From JAUMWX01 sp023394215 (lineage in GTDB: Bacteria > Bacillota > Clostridia > Tissierellales > Peptoniphilaceae), in assembly GCA_050313995.1 (NCBI GenBank), contig JBNPMM010000007.1: a DNA stretch of 64,000 nucleotides; one strand, given 5' to 3'. Below are positions 1 through 8,899 of this stretch, one piece after another. The first letter of the stretch is position 1. The number at the start of each line of letters is the position of its first letter. The translations under genes and the position numbers were made by a program. The notes under the pieces were generated by a model that had not been told where the DNA came from, made no database searches, and was given only the letters and a program-made list of their open reading frames with translations.

Positions 1-264
1 TTAATAAGTTTTCTTGTAATAGTACCAATTTGGGCTTATTTTTTCTATGGTTATAGAGTTGTCGGAGTTTCTTTCTCTAAAATACCAGGAGTCATCAGTT
101 CTTTTTTGGAAGGATTTATCAAAGATTTTTTCCACATTATCGTTTCTTAGGTAGTAGAAACCGTAATATATGGAGGCACTGCCGAACCTTCTGCCTGCAA
201 AATCAAAATCTATGATGTCAGGTAATTGATGGTCTTTTTTGATCTTTATATTGGTAAATGTTTC
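1..264 (-). pseudogene. 3' remnant of an unrecognised gene
   Basis: The minus strand is open for 87 codons and ends in TAA at bases 3-1. It reads as normal protein (for example DIIDFDFAGRRFG, then a Tyr/Lys-rich C-terminus ending KKTY). There is no start codon with a ribosome binding site: the frame is closed upstream by TGA at 267-265, and the copy of the palindromic repeat lies just beyond. Just upstream, another frame is open through the repeat (bases about 350-245), probably by chance. I infer a gene that lost its 5' part, perhaps when the repeat arrived. I recognise no family. Confidence 0.45.
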
Positions 265-293
265 TCAATATTTTCTTGGCTCGTCTTACTGCC

Positions 294-360
294 TTCTCAC
301 AGGCGTCCAGCGGTCTGAAAGAGCGGCGGCTTACGCCGAGAGGTTGTTATAACATAAATT
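294..360 (-). repeat. Palindromic interspersed repeat, copy A
   Basis: Read on the minus strand this is TTATGTTATAACAACCTC, then a GC-rich core containing AAGCCGCCGCTCTTTCAGACCG and GGACGCCTG. The same order of blocks occurs on the plus strand at 50636-50705 and 50732-50814. After the GGACGCCTG block this copy diverges from the others, so it appears truncated at the side facing the gene remnant. It stands out by its GC content from AT-rich surroundings. Possible origins are a MITE-like element or the end of an IS200/IS605-type element; no transposase lies nearby. Confidence 0.6.
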
Positions 361-633
361 GTAGACTTGCAAAGCAAGACTCTTGAAAGAGTAGGGGGTA
401 GCTAATTTGAATATATTTTGAACTTTTTGCTATACGATAGCATTTTGTAAATATCTTGTATATCCTTTAAAATGCATCAAATTATTTGATGAATAAAATA
501 TGAATACGATTGATAAGATAGTGATTAAAAGCTTATGAATAAGTATAAAAATACATTACAATATATGTTATTACAACATCTATTAAATTTACTTAACAGT
601 TATGTAATAATTATCATTATTTTTAAATATTAT
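361..633. other. AT-rich intergenic region, no gene seen
   Basis: Between the repeat and the oppA promoter no open frame with a ribosome binding site is visible on either strand. Short inverted repeats near 367-392 (CTTGCAAAGCAAG and ACTCTTGAAAGAGT) resemble the small hairpins next to the repeat copies at 50.8 kb. The rest is AT-rich with no recognised site. Confidence 0.5.
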
Positions 634-662
634 TTGACTTTATTTATTTATCCCTCTATAAT
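634..662 (+). promoter_or_regulatory. SigA-type promoter of the opp operon
   Basis: TTGACT at 634-639 and TATAAT at 657-662 are separated by 17 bases, a near-consensus housekeeping promoter. It lies 40 bases upstream of the oppA start, which has a long purine-rich ribosome binding site (AGGAGGAAAGGAG). Confidence 0.85.
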
Positions 663-702
663 AACTACAACCTCAAAAAAATAGGAGGAAAGGAGATTAT
701 TT

Positions 703-2349
703 ATGAAAAAGAAGTCGATGAAATTAGCCTCGCTTGTCTTGGCAATGATGATGTTGCTTACAGCCTGCGGGGGATCAAACAAGGGCGGAAGTGGCTCAAA
801 CGGATCTGATTCCGGAAAGACAACAGCCGGCAAAGACTATGTACTTATAAAGAATACGGACCTTATGTCCATGGATTCTGCAAAGGCTACAGACGGTATG
901 TCTTTCGAAGTATTGGCAGCTGTTATGGAAGGGCTTTACACTAAAGATGAAAAGGGTAATGAAGTTGAAGCTTTAGTTAAAGAAGCCAAGGAAAGCGAAG
1001 ATGGTAAGGTTTATACTTTTACTTTAAAGGATGCTAAGTGGTCAAACGGTGAACCTGTAACGGCAAATGACTTTGTATTTGCATGGAGAAGGGTAGTGGA
1101 TCCTAAAACAGCTTCAGAATATGCTTATATAATGGAAACAGCCGGTATATTAAATGCTGCGGCTATTTCTAAGGGTGAAATGCCTGTAGATAAGCTTGGT
1201 GTAAAAGCTGTGGATGAAAAAACTCTTGAAGTTACTCTTGAAAAGAGAGTTCCATTCTTTAAGAAACTTCTTTCATTCGGATCTTTCTTACCTCAGAATG
1301 AAAAATTTGTTACAGAAATGGGAGATCAATATGCACAAGCTCCTGATAAGCTTATTTATAACGGACCTTTCAATTTAACTGAATGGACTGCGGGAAACAG
1401 CTTTAAAGCGGTGAAGAGTGAAACTTATTATGATAAGGATGTTGTTAAGCTTAACTCAATCACTTGGAAAGTAGCTAAAGACAATCAAACGGCAGCACTT
1501 GAATTTGATACAGGCTCAGCGGATTTCGTAAGGCTTAGCGGGGATGTAGTTGATAAATATAACGGAGATAACAGAAAGCAAACAGCTCTTGGCGGTTATT
1601 TATGGTTCCTTGTAAAGAGCTCAAAGGTTAAAGAATTACAAAATCAAAATTTAACATTGGCTATAGCTAATGCTATCAATAGGGAAGAGTTGGCTAAAGT
1701 TGTAATAAAAGACGGTGCTATAGCTGCAAACGGCTTTGTGCCTAAGGACTTGGCGGTATCACCTTCAGGTAAGGATTTTAGAGAAGAATCGGGAGTATTC
1801 TTCAATGAAGGACCGGAAAAAGCTAAGGAATATGCAAAGAAAGCTTTTGAAGAATTGGGCATAAGTTCATTAAGTCTTGAACTATTATTTGAAGATAGTG
1901 AAGAATCCAAGAAGGTTGCTGAATATTTACAATCTAATTTACAAAAAAATATTCCGGGACTTACAATAACTCTTAAGTCACAACCTAAAAAGTCAAGAAT
2001 CAACCTTCAATTGGCAGGTGATTTCCAACTTTCATTGCACAGATGGGGACCTGATTATCCGGATCCTATGACTTATTTGGATTTATATAAGAGTGGCACT
2101 ACAATGAACTATGACGGATTTAATGATCCTGAGTATGATAAGTTAATAGATTTAGCATCCAGCGGAACACAATCTGATGAAGACAGGTGGAAGACTATGC
2201 TTGAAGCTGAAAAGCTATTGTTAAGCAAGGGCTTGGGACCTATACCTGTATATCAAATCGGTAATACAACTTTGTGGAGTGAAAATGCTAAGGGTTGGAT
2301 TTATTCATCAACAGGTGTATCTTACTACTATAAGTTTGCTGATAAATAA
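703..2349 (+). CDS. oppA: Oligopeptide ABC transporter substrate-binding lipoprotein
   Basis: Extracellular peptide-binding lipoprotein of the SBP_bac_5 family (548 aa), anchored to the outer face of the membrane; it hands peptides to OppBC. The N-terminus is a lipoprotein signal: Lys-rich start, hydrophobic stretch 7-19, lipobox LTAC with the lipidated Cys at 22, then a Gly/Ser-rich linker. The mature part has the family pattern, including YTFTLKDAKWSNGEPVTANDFVFAWRR-type sequence near residue 105 and DYPDPMTYLDLY near 450. A strong ribosome binding site precedes the ATG. First gene of oppABCDF, followed by an attenuator-like hairpin that would make the binding protein more abundant than the permease. 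Confidence 0.95.
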   Translation: MKKKSMKLASLVLAMMMLLTACGGSNKGGSGSNGSDSGKTTAGKDYVLIKNTDLMSMDSAKATDGMSFEVLAAVMEGLYTKDEKGNEVEALVKEAKESEDGKVYTFTLKDAKWSNGEPVTANDFVFAWRRVVDPKTASEYAYIMETAGILNAAAISKGEMPVDKLGVKAVDEKTLEVTLEKRVPFFKKLLSFGSFLPQNEKFVTEMGDQYAQAPDKLIYNGPFNLTEWTAGNSFKAVKSETYYDKDVVKLNSITWKVAKDNQTAALEFDTGSADFVRLSGDVVDKYNGDNRKQTALGGYLWFLVKSSKVKELQNQNLTLAIANAINREELAKVVIKDGAIAANGFVPKDLAVSPSGKDFREESGVFFNEGPEKAKEYAKKAFEELGISSLSLELLFEDSEESKKVAEYLQSNLQKNIPGLTITLKSQPKKSRINLQLAGDFQLSLHRWGPDYPDPMTYLDLYKSGTTMNYDGFNDPEYDKLIDLASSGTQSDEDRWKTMLEAEKLLLSKGLGPIPVYQIGNTTLWSENAKGWIYSSTGVSYYYKFADK

Positions 2350-2373
2350 TTCTAAGAAATAAAAGGAGAAAAT

Positions 2374-2398
2374 AGGGGGATTAAATAGTCCCCCTTTT
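2374..2398 (+). terminator. Intra-operon hairpin terminator between oppA and oppB
   Basis: AGGGGGA and TCCCCCT arms around an 8-base loop, followed directly by TTTT. The short U-run suggests partial termination, so that some transcripts continue into oppBCDF. The best Shine-Dalgarno-like sequence in the gap (AAAGGAGA, about 2362-2369) lies on the far side of this hairpin, about 40 bases before the oppB ATG. Confidence 0.75.
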
Positions 2399-2406
2399 GA
2401 AATATT

Positions 2407-3342
2407 ATGGGAAAATATATATTAAAAAGGGTTGCTATTTCAGTAATTACCCTCTTAGTCATTTTATTAATATTGTTCGTAATGTTGGATCAAATGCCAG
2501 GCTCTCCATTTAATGATGAGAAGCTTAGCCCTGAACAAATTGCTACAATAAATGAACAATACGGTTTGGATGATCCGATTCTGGTAAGATTTTTCAGGTA
2601 TTGTAAGCTTATGCTTCAATTTAATTTCGGTCAATCCTATTCTATACAAAAAGACGCCTATGTATTTGATATGTTGAAGGACAGGATTGGCGTGTCTTTT
2701 GAGCTTGGTATATATGCTATTATTTTAGGGTCTATAATAGGGGCGGTTTTAGGTATACTTGCGGCATTGAAGCATAATACGTGGCTTGATTCCTTGGCAT
2801 CTGGAATATCTGTAGCCGGTGTATCAATCCCTTCATATGTGTTTGCCATGCTGCTTACATTCCTTGTAGCTGTTCAATGGAGGCTTGTACCGGTTTTATA
2901 TAATACAAATCAGAAGTTTGCTTCATCAATTTTGCCGGTTATATCATTGTCGATGTTTACCATAGCCAACGTATCAAGGTTTATCAGGTCCGAAATGCTT
3001 GAAATCCTGGGAAGCGATTATGTGGAACTTGCAAGATCCAAGGGTATGTCGGAGAAAAAGGTAATTTGGAGCCATGGCATCAGAAATGCCTTGATACCTG
3101 TTATTACCGTTTTGGGGCCCCTTTTGGTAAATCTTATGACAGGTTCTTTGGTAGTTGAAAAGGTATTTGGAGTACCTGGAATAGGGGGACTGTTCATAGA
3201 GGCTATTTTGGTTAACGATTATAACATAGTAATTGCGATTGCATTTTTATATTCAATTTTATTTGTATCGGTAATGTTGGTTATAGATATATTGTATGGG
3301 GTTATAGACCCGAGAATAAGATTAGCAAAAGGAGGGGAATAA
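2407..3342 (+). CDS. oppB: Oligopeptide ABC transporter permease OppB
   Basis: Inner-membrane permease of the peptide/nickel ABC family (311 aa). The N-terminus MGKYILKRVAISVITLL is the usual first membrane helix, followed by the soluble LDQMPGSPF...LSPEQIATINEQYGLD segment typical of OppB. Several hydrophobic segments follow, and the EAA loop is visible near residues 200-220 (DYVELARSKGMSEKKVIWSH). Length is normal. It pairs with OppC to form the pore. The ATG has no convincing Shine-Dalgarno sequence directly upstream; the upstream hairpin may affect translation. Confidence 0.95.
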   Translation: MGKYILKRVAISVITLLVILLILFVMLDQMPGSPFNDEKLSPEQIATINEQYGLDDPILVRFFRYCKLMLQFNFGQSYSIQKDAYVFDMLKDRIGVSFELGIYAIILGSIIGAVLGILAALKHNTWLDSLASGISVAGVSIPSYVFAMLLTFLVAVQWRLVPVLYNTNQKFASSILPVISLSMFTIANVSRFIRSEMLEILGSDYVELARSKGMSEKKVIWSHGIRNALIPVITVLGPLLVNLMTGSLVVEKVFGVPGIGGLFIEAILVNDYNIVIAIAFLYSILFVSVMLVIDILYGVIDPRIRLAKGGE

Positions 3343-3343
3343 T

Positions 3344-4354
3344 ATGGAAAAAATTATTAAGCCCCAATTAGATGATTTTCAACCTGCAAATCATGAAGAA
3401 TATGAGATTGTGGATAGGGTAAATAAGGAGGCGCCTTTTCTTGTTGATGTTTATAACAGGTTCAAGAAAAAGAGGGCGGCCAAGTGGTCAGCAAGAATAA
3501 TCATATTTATTATTCTAATGGCGGTATTTATACCTTTTATATCTTCGAGAAAATATGATGATCAGATAATCGAACATGCATCACTACCTCCAAAGGTACC
3601 TCTAATAGAAAATCTTGGTATTTTGGACGGAAAACAGTATGGAAATGATTTGTATAAGGCCAAGGGAGCCTTGGGAACTTACTATATTTTCGGTACGGAT
3701 ACCCTTGGAAGAGATATATGGGTTAGGGTATGGCAAGGTGCCAGAATTTCCTTGTATATGGCATTTTTAGCCATACTTATAGATTTAATTATAGGTGTAA
3801 CATATGGGCTTGTTTCCGGATACTACGGAGGCAGAGTAGATATGGTTATGCAAAGATTTATAGAAATATTAAACGGTATTCCGGATACGGTAATAGTAAC
3901 CTTGCTTGTTTTAATTTTGAATCCGGGGATTATGTCCATAACCATGTCTCTTGTTATCAAGGGGTGGATAGGTATGAGCAGGGTGACAAGAGCACAGGTT
4001 TTGAAGATTAAAAATCAGGATTATATTTTGGCATCAAGAACCTTAGGTTCAAGTAATACAAAGATTATTTTTAAGGAAATATTGCCTAATATAATGGGGC
4101 AACTTATAGTAATGAGTATGTTTTCAATACCTTCAGCTATATTTACAGAAGCCTTCCTTGCTTTTATAGGGCTTGGTTTACAGGCACCTCAAGCTTCGCT
4201 CGGCGTACTTATAAATGACGGATTTAAGTCCTTTATACTATCACCTTATATGGTACTTATACCTACAGCGGTGCTTTCTATATTGATGTTTAGTTTTAAC
4301 CTATTGGCAGACGGGCTTAGGGATGCTTTCGACCCTACTATGAAGGACAGGTGA
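3344..4354 (+). CDS. oppC: Oligopeptide ABC transporter permease OppC
   Basis: Second permease subunit (336 aa). An N-terminal cytoplasmic stretch of about 50 residues leads to a first helix near 50-65. The periplasmic-side segment contains YYIFGTDTLGRDIWVRVWQG, the family's GTDxLGRD motif. The EAA loop (DYILASRTLGSSNTKIIFKE) is near residue 228. It ends with the characteristic NLLADGLRDAFDP. AAGGAGGGGAATA precedes the ATG, one base after the oppB stop. Confidence 0.95.
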   Translation: MEKIIKPQLDDFQPANHEEYEIVDRVNKEAPFLVDVYNRFKKKRAAKWSARIIIFIILMAVFIPFISSRKYDDQIIEHASLPPKVPLIENLGILDGKQYGNDLYKAKGALGTYYIFGTDTLGRDIWVRVWQGARISLYMAFLAILIDLIIGVTYGLVSGYYGGRVDMVMQRFIEILNGIPDTVIVTLLVLILNPGIMSITMSLVIKGWIGMSRVTRAQVLKIKNQDYILASRTLGSSNTKIIFKEILPNIMGQLIVMSMFSIPSAIFTEAFLAFIGLGLQAPQASLGVLINDGFKSFILSPYMVLIPTAVLSILMFSFNLLADGLRDAFDPTMKDR

Positions 4355-4358
4355 TTAT

Positions 4359-5450
4359 ATGGAGAAAAAGATAAAAAGGAATTTAAGTGATAGGGTTTTA
4401 TCCATCCGGGACCTTCATATAGAGTTTGAAACCAATAATTCTGTTTTAAAGGCCATTAGGGGTATAGATTTTGACTTGTTTAAAAATGAAACTGTTGCTA
4501 TAGTTGGAGAATCCGGTTCGGGAAAATCAGTAACAATGAAGGCTATAATGGGAATTATGGCTAAAAACGGTAAAATTACAAACGGCTCAATTAAGTTTTG
4601 GGATAGATGGTCAAATGATGAACTTTATGAAATTACAACTATGAACAATACTCAGATAAGAAATTATCTTTCAGGGAAAAAGATAGCTATGATCTTTCAG
4701 GATCCTATGACTTCGCTTGATCCTACAATGAAGATAGGCAAGCAAATCAGGGAGACTATACTTTATCATAATAAGAATATTTCAAAGGCTGAGGCAAAGA
4801 AGATGAGTATAAAGTATTTGGAAGATGTAGGGATAAACAGACCTGAAATGGTATATAATCAGTATCCTAATCAATTATCTGGAGGTATGAGACAGAGGGT
4901 TGTTATAGCTATTGCTCTTTCATGCCAACCGCAGATTTTAATCTGTGATGAACCTACAACAGCTCTTGATGTAACTGTTCAAGATAAAATATTAAATCTT
5001 ATTAAAGAAATACAGGAAAAGAATAAACTTTCAGTTATTTTTATCACTCATGATTTGGGGGTAGTTGCCAAGGTTGCGGACTATGTTGCAGTTATGTATG
5101 CCGGCAAGATAGTTGAAAAGGGTTCTGTAAATGAAATATTCTACGATCCACGCCATCCTTATACATGGGGCTTGCTATCATCAATGCCGGATTTGAATAC
5201 CAAGGAAGGGAGTTTACATCCTATACCGGGCACACCGGTTGACCTATTTAAGAAGATTGAAGGAGATGCATTTGCGCCGAGAAATCCTTATGCTTTGAAT
5301 ATAGACTTCAAGCAATTCCCTCCTCAATACAATGTGGGTGGGAAGCACAGGGTATCTTCCTGGTTGCTTGATGAGAGGGCACCTCATGTTGAAATGCCTG
5401 ATGAACTTAAGGAAAGAATAGAAATTATGAAGAAGGAGGCAGGATTATAA
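4359..5450 (+). CDS. oppD: Oligopeptide ABC transporter ATP-binding protein OppD
   Basis: Cytoplasmic ATPase (363 aa) energising peptide uptake. Walker A GESGSGKS at 50-57, signature LSGGMRQR near 173, Walker B LICDEP near 195, H-loop THD downstream. The C-terminal oligopeptide_trans domain is present (RHPYTWGLLSSMPDL; IPGTPVDLF). Oddity: the positions where many OppD/DppD proteins carry cysteines (RCPYA...C...C...ACWL), reported to hold an iron-sulfur cluster, here read RNPYALNIDF and SSWLL, so those cysteines are absent. The stop codon overlaps the oppF start by one base (TAATG). Confidence 0.95.
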   Translation: MEKKIKRNLSDRVLSIRDLHIEFETNNSVLKAIRGIDFDLFKNETVAIVGESGSGKSVTMKAIMGIMAKNGKITNGSIKFWDRWSNDELYEITTMNNTQIRNYLSGKKIAMIFQDPMTSLDPTMKIGKQIRETILYHNKNISKAEAKKMSIKYLEDVGINRPEMVYNQYPNQLSGGMRQRVVIAIALSCQPQILICDEPTTALDVTVQDKILNLIKEIQEKNKLSVIFITHDLGVVAKVADYVAVMYAGKIVEKGSVNEIFYDPRHPYTWGLLSSMPDLNTKEGSLHPIPGTPVDLFKKIEGDAFAPRNPYALNIDFKQFPPQYNVGGKHRVSSWLLDERAPHVEMPDELKERIEIMKKEAGL

Positions 5451-6388
5451 TGGAAGAGAGAAAACCCTTATTGGAAGTTAAAAACCTATCTCAGTTTTTC
5501 AAAGTTGGAAGAAATAAGTATGTTAAGGCTGTAAATGATGTAAGTTTTAACATTTACCCGGGCGAAACCTATGGACTTGTAGGGGAGTCCGGGTCAGGAA
5601 AGTCAACTACCGGTAGGGCAATTATAAGGTTAACCAAGCCTACAGCAGGCAGTATAATATTTGACGGCAGGGATATATCGGGTAAGTTATCTAAAGAGGA
5701 CAATAAGTTTTTAAGAATAAATATGCAGATGATATTTCAAGATCCTATGGCGAGTTTGAATCCAAGGCAAAGGGTGCTTGATATTGTAGCATCGGGTTTA
5801 GATAATTTTAAGCTTTATAAGGATGAAAAAGAGAGGGAGCAAAAAGTTTTGGATGCCCTTTTAGCGGTAGGCCTTTCTCCTGAACACGCATCGAGATATC
5901 CTCATCAGTTTTCAGGCGGTCAAAGGCAAAGAATAGGTATTGCCAGAGCCCTGGTTGTTAATCCAAAACTTCTTATAGCGGATGAAGCAATATCAGCCCT
6001 TGATGTTTCAATTCAGGCGCAGGTAGTTACTTTACTTAAAGAAATTCAAGAAAGAACAAACATAGCTATATTGTTCATAGCCCACGACCTTTCAATGGTT
6101 AAGTATATTTCAGACAGAATAGGGGTTATACATCTTGGACACTTGGTAGAAACTGGGGATGCGGATGAGATTTTTAACAATCCGATTCATCCCTACACAA
6201 GAAGTCTTTTGTCGGTAATACCTTCGCCAAACCCAATAGTTGAAAAGAACAAGATTTCTTTTCATTATGATTATGAAAGTTCGGGATTGAATTACGAAGA
6301 ATCAGATCTTATAAGTACAGCTTCTGGAACTCATCAGGTGAGGGCTACAGAAGATGAACTTATAAAATGGATAGAAGAAACTAATTAG
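5450..6388 (+). CDS. oppF: Oligopeptide ABC transporter ATP-binding protein OppF
   Basis: Second ATPase of the importer (312 aa), partner of OppD. Walker A GESGSGKST at 45-53; FQDPMASLNPRQRV near 100 is typical of OppF; signature FSGGQRQR near 157; Walker B LLIADEA, with Ala where Pro is usual; HDLSMV H-loop. The C-terminus ends in an acidic tail (GTHQVRATEDELIKW) without the usual cysteines. Translationally coupled to oppD. Last gene of the operon, with a strong terminator 50 bases on. Confidence 0.95.
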   Translation: MEERKPLLEVKNLSQFFKVGRNKYVKAVNDVSFNIYPGETYGLVGESGSGKSTTGRAIIRLTKPTAGSIIFDGRDISGKLSKEDNKFLRINMQMIFQDPMASLNPRQRVLDIVASGLDNFKLYKDEKEREQKVLDALLAVGLSPEHASRYPHQFSGGQRQRIGIARALVVNPKLLIADEAISALDVSIQAQVVTLLKEIQERTNIAILFIAHDLSMVKYISDRIGVIHLGHLVETGDADEIFNNPIHPYTRSLLSVIPSPNPIVEKNKISFHYDYESSGLNYEESDLISTASGTHQVRATEDELIKWIEETN

Positions 6389-6439
6389 GTTGCCAGCTTT
6401 CAGAATGCCGAATTATTTCGGCTATATATCTTCTTTTTA

Positions 6440-6475
6440 GATAGGGTGCACTTTGTTGCACTCTATCATTTTTTT
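6440..6475 (+). terminator. Terminator after oppF
   Basis: GATAGGGTGCA and TGCACTCTATC arms with one internal mismatch around a short loop, followed by a run of seven T. Confidence 0.85.
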
Positions 6476-6500
6476 ATTAAAGATAGACGATAGTTAGTTC

Positions 6501-6529
6501 TTGCTTATTCTTGTTAAATTTTCTATAAT
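6501..6529 (+). promoter_or_regulatory. Promoter of the two-gene ABC transporter
   Basis: TTGCTT at 6501-6506 and TATAAT at 6524-6529, 17 bases apart, just after the opp terminator and 24 bases before an ATG with AAGGAGGAATT. Confidence 0.7.
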
Positions 6530-6552
6530 ATAATCATCAACAAGGAGGAATT

Positions 6553-7251
6553 ATGAAACTTATTATAGATAATTTAGAGAAGAAGTTTAATGACAAGCAT
6601 GTTATCAAGGGTGCCTCTTATATTTTTGAGGAAAATAAGATTTATGGCTTGCTGGGAAGAAATGGGGCAGGGAAAACCACTCTTTTTAATATTTTGTATA
6701 AGGAACTGAAAAATGACGGCGGAGAAGTTTATATAGATGATGAAGGAGAGAAAAGGGATATTGATGTAGTTGATGTAGGTATGGTCTTTTCTGAAAACTT
6801 TTTGCCGGATTTTTTAACGGGCTATGAGTTTATAAAATTTATTACCGATCTTAATAAGGATAAGAAAAATTTACCTATAGATGAATATTTTTCCATGATG
6901 GATATAGATGAGTTTGATAGACATAAGCTTATTAAGACTTATTCTCACGGTATGAAATCCAAGCTTTCCCTCTTGGTAATATATATTAAAAATCCTAAAA
7001 TTCTTCTTTTAGATGAACCCTTGACTTCTGTGGATGTAGTAAGCGGGGCTGAGATTAAGAAGATGTTTAAGCTTATGAAAAACAATCATATACTTATAAT
7101 TTCAACGCATATGTTGGAACTTGCAAAAGAAATTTGTGATGAAATTGTCTTGCTCAATGACGGAAAGCTTTATTCACTTGAAAATCTTATGAGGGATGAA
7201 GATTTTGAGGAAAAGATAGTAGAGGCCTTGAAGGAGAAAAAAGATGCTTGA
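6553..7251 (+). CDS. ABC transporter ATP-binding protein (exporter type)
   Basis: Cytoplasmic ATPase of 232 aa, the size of a stand-alone drug- or bacteriocin-type ABC subunit. Walker A GRNGAGKTT at 35-43, a degenerate signature (YSHGMKSK near 130, in place of LSGGQ), Walker B ILLLDEP near 151, and STHMLELA for the switch region. It overlaps the next gene by 8 bases, so it surely works with that membrane protein. The SHGMK-type signature is common in exporters of the CcmA/EcsA group. Substrate unknown. Confidence 0.85.
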   Translation: MKLIIDNLEKKFNDKHVIKGASYIFEENKIYGLLGRNGAGKTTLFNILYKELKNDGGEVYIDDEGEKRDIDVVDVGMVFSENFLPDFLTGYEFIKFITDLNKDKKNLPIDEYFSMMDIDEFDRHKLIKTYSHGMKSKLSLLVIYIKNPKILLLDEPLTSVDVVSGAEIKKMFKLMKNNHILIISTHMLELAKEICDEIVLLNDGKLYSLENLMRDEDFEEKIVEALKEKKDA

Positions 7252-8851
7252 TGCTTATTCAGTTATTTTAAGGAAAAAATTTTTCATTTTTTATAATACC
7301 CTTATATATTTTTTGCAAAAATTGCCCTTGTTTGGAAAATCAATACCCAACAGTTTATACAGGATAAATAAATTTGAAAAAATTATAGGACCTTTGAGTT
7401 TTGTTTATGCAATATTAAGTTCAATAATAGGGAAGTTCGCTTTTTTTGCATTTATAACTTTTGTTATAAGTCCTCAGTTAAGTGTGTTTCCTCAAAGCCC
7501 GTTACCGGAACTTAGAAATGTAATTATTTTGATTGCCTTGACTATGTTCGGCATAATAATGCATATTTCAAAGTTTTTTGACAATACTGTTGATACTTAT
7601 ACTTATATAAAGCTTATGGGTATAAGACCCAGGGATTTTTATCTGCCTAAACTTTTAGTGGATAATATACTTTATGTTTTTATGTCGAGTATTGTATATT
7701 ATTTATTTTTTAATTGGAATGATCTTGTTTTGTTGAAAATTTTCTCCTTTTTTATGATATCTGCAGCTGTAAGGTTAATATTTTCATCATTCCCGGTTTT
7801 CTTTTATGAAAAGATAAAAGGTATTCACAAAAAGCTTCAATTATTTATTATAATTATTATAAGTTTAGCATCAACGGGCCTTATTCTAATAGCAGGGGGA
7901 TTTGGTTGGCATGTAAATTTAAACTTTTTGTTTAATCCTATTTTGGGACTTGCCGCCATATTTATATATTGTCTGCTTTTTTACTTTTTGCTTAAGGTGA
8001 AAAATATAGATTATATATCATACAGTTTCCTTAATTTATCGGAATTAAAGAGTATTGTTGATACCAATTTAGCACTTCAGCAAGTTGAGATGAAGGATAA
8101 GGATCTGGATTTAAATGTTTCAAATAAGGATTATTCAAAATACGAAGGAATAGAATATATAAATAAGATATTTTTTGATAGGACCGGTAGGTCATTTAAG
8201 AAAAAAATATATAAAAAGCTGGCAATAACCGGGGTTATATATATAGGAATCCTGATTTTTTTCTATATCATAAGACTCGTTGATATGCCTTCGGATATTA
8301 GAGTTCAAAACGTTATGCCTGTAATAGGATTTTTCAGCGGCTATTTACTTTATTTTGGAGACAATTTTATAAGATATTGTTTTTATAATATGGACTTAAA
8401 GCTTATGAAATATGATTTTTATAGGGAAAATAAAAATCTCAAGGCATCTATAAAAATAAGGACTAAGATTTTGGTAAAATATAATTTACCTCAACTCATA
8501 AGTACGGTAATCTTCTTATCTGTAATTATGTATATGCTGAGGATGCCCTATGTAAATGTGCTTTATACCCTTTTTGCAACAGTTTTAGGGATGCTTTTTT
8601 TCTCCCTGCACTATTTGTTTGCGTATTATTTATTACAGCCCTTTACGGAAAATATGAATATAAAGAATCCGCTTTATACATTAATTCCGATTTTTATGTA
8701 TTTCTTCGTAGGCAGGATTTTACTTGCTTTGATTGAAAAGGGAAACGGTATAGTGCCGGTAATAGGGGTTTTATTATTCGCTCTTATATATGTATTCTTA
8801 GGTTTATTTTTAATAGACAGATTTGCCCATAAAACTTTTAAACTAAGATAG
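7244..8851 (+). CDS. ABC transporter membrane protein, substrate unknown
   Basis: Large integral membrane protein (535 aa) with about 11-12 hydrophobic segments spread over its length and a charged cytoplasmic stretch around residues 260-320 (LKSIVDTNLALQQVEMKDKDLDLNVSNKD...). It is the permease partner of the upstream ATPase, whose 3' end it overlaps. I do not recognise a named family; the size and layout resemble EcsB- or bacteriocin-exporter-type permeases. Codon use is AT-rich like its neighbours. Promoter elements of the SAM riboswitch begin right after its stop. Confidence 0.75.
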   Translation: MLDAYSVILRKKFFIFYNTLIYFLQKLPLFGKSIPNSLYRINKFEKIIGPLSFVYAILSSIIGKFAFFAFITFVISPQLSVFPQSPLPELRNVIILIALTMFGIIMHISKFFDNTVDTYTYIKLMGIRPRDFYLPKLLVDNILYVFMSSIVYYLFFNWNDLVLLKIFSFFMISAAVRLIFSSFPVFFYEKIKGIHKKLQLFIIIIISLASTGLILIAGGFGWHVNLNFLFNPILGLAAIFIYCLLFYFLLKVKNIDYISYSFLNLSELKSIVDTNLALQQVEMKDKDLDLNVSNKDYSKYEGIEYINKIFFDRTGRSFKKKIYKKLAITGVIYIGILIFFYIIRLVDMPSDIRVQNVMPVIGFFSGYLLYFGDNFIRYCFYNMDLKLMKYDFYRENKNLKASIKIRTKILVKYNLPQLISTVIFLSVIMYMLRMPYVNVLYTLFATVLGMLFFSLHYLFAYYLLQPFTENMNIKNPLYTLIPIFMYFFVGRILLALIEKGNGIVPVIGVLLFALIYVFLGLFLIDRFAHKTFKLR

Positions 8852-8854
8852 GGC

Positions 8855-8883
8855 TTTACAGAAATTCCTTGTTGGTATATAAT
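8855..8883 (+). promoter_or_regulatory. Promoter of the metK leader
   Basis: TTTACA at 8855-8860 and TATAAT at 8878-8883 with 17-base spacing, just upstream of the S-box aptamer, so transcription would start at about 8890. Confidence 0.8.
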
Positions 8884-8899
8884 ACAGCTACAATGTAAT

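Noticed and set aside
1..360. Intact minus-strand gene reading through the repeat (frame with RPLDACEKAVRRAKK)
   Set aside because: That frame stops at about 240 and would need a frameshift to join the remnant; the repeat copies at 50.6 kb show that the sequence belongs to the repeat.
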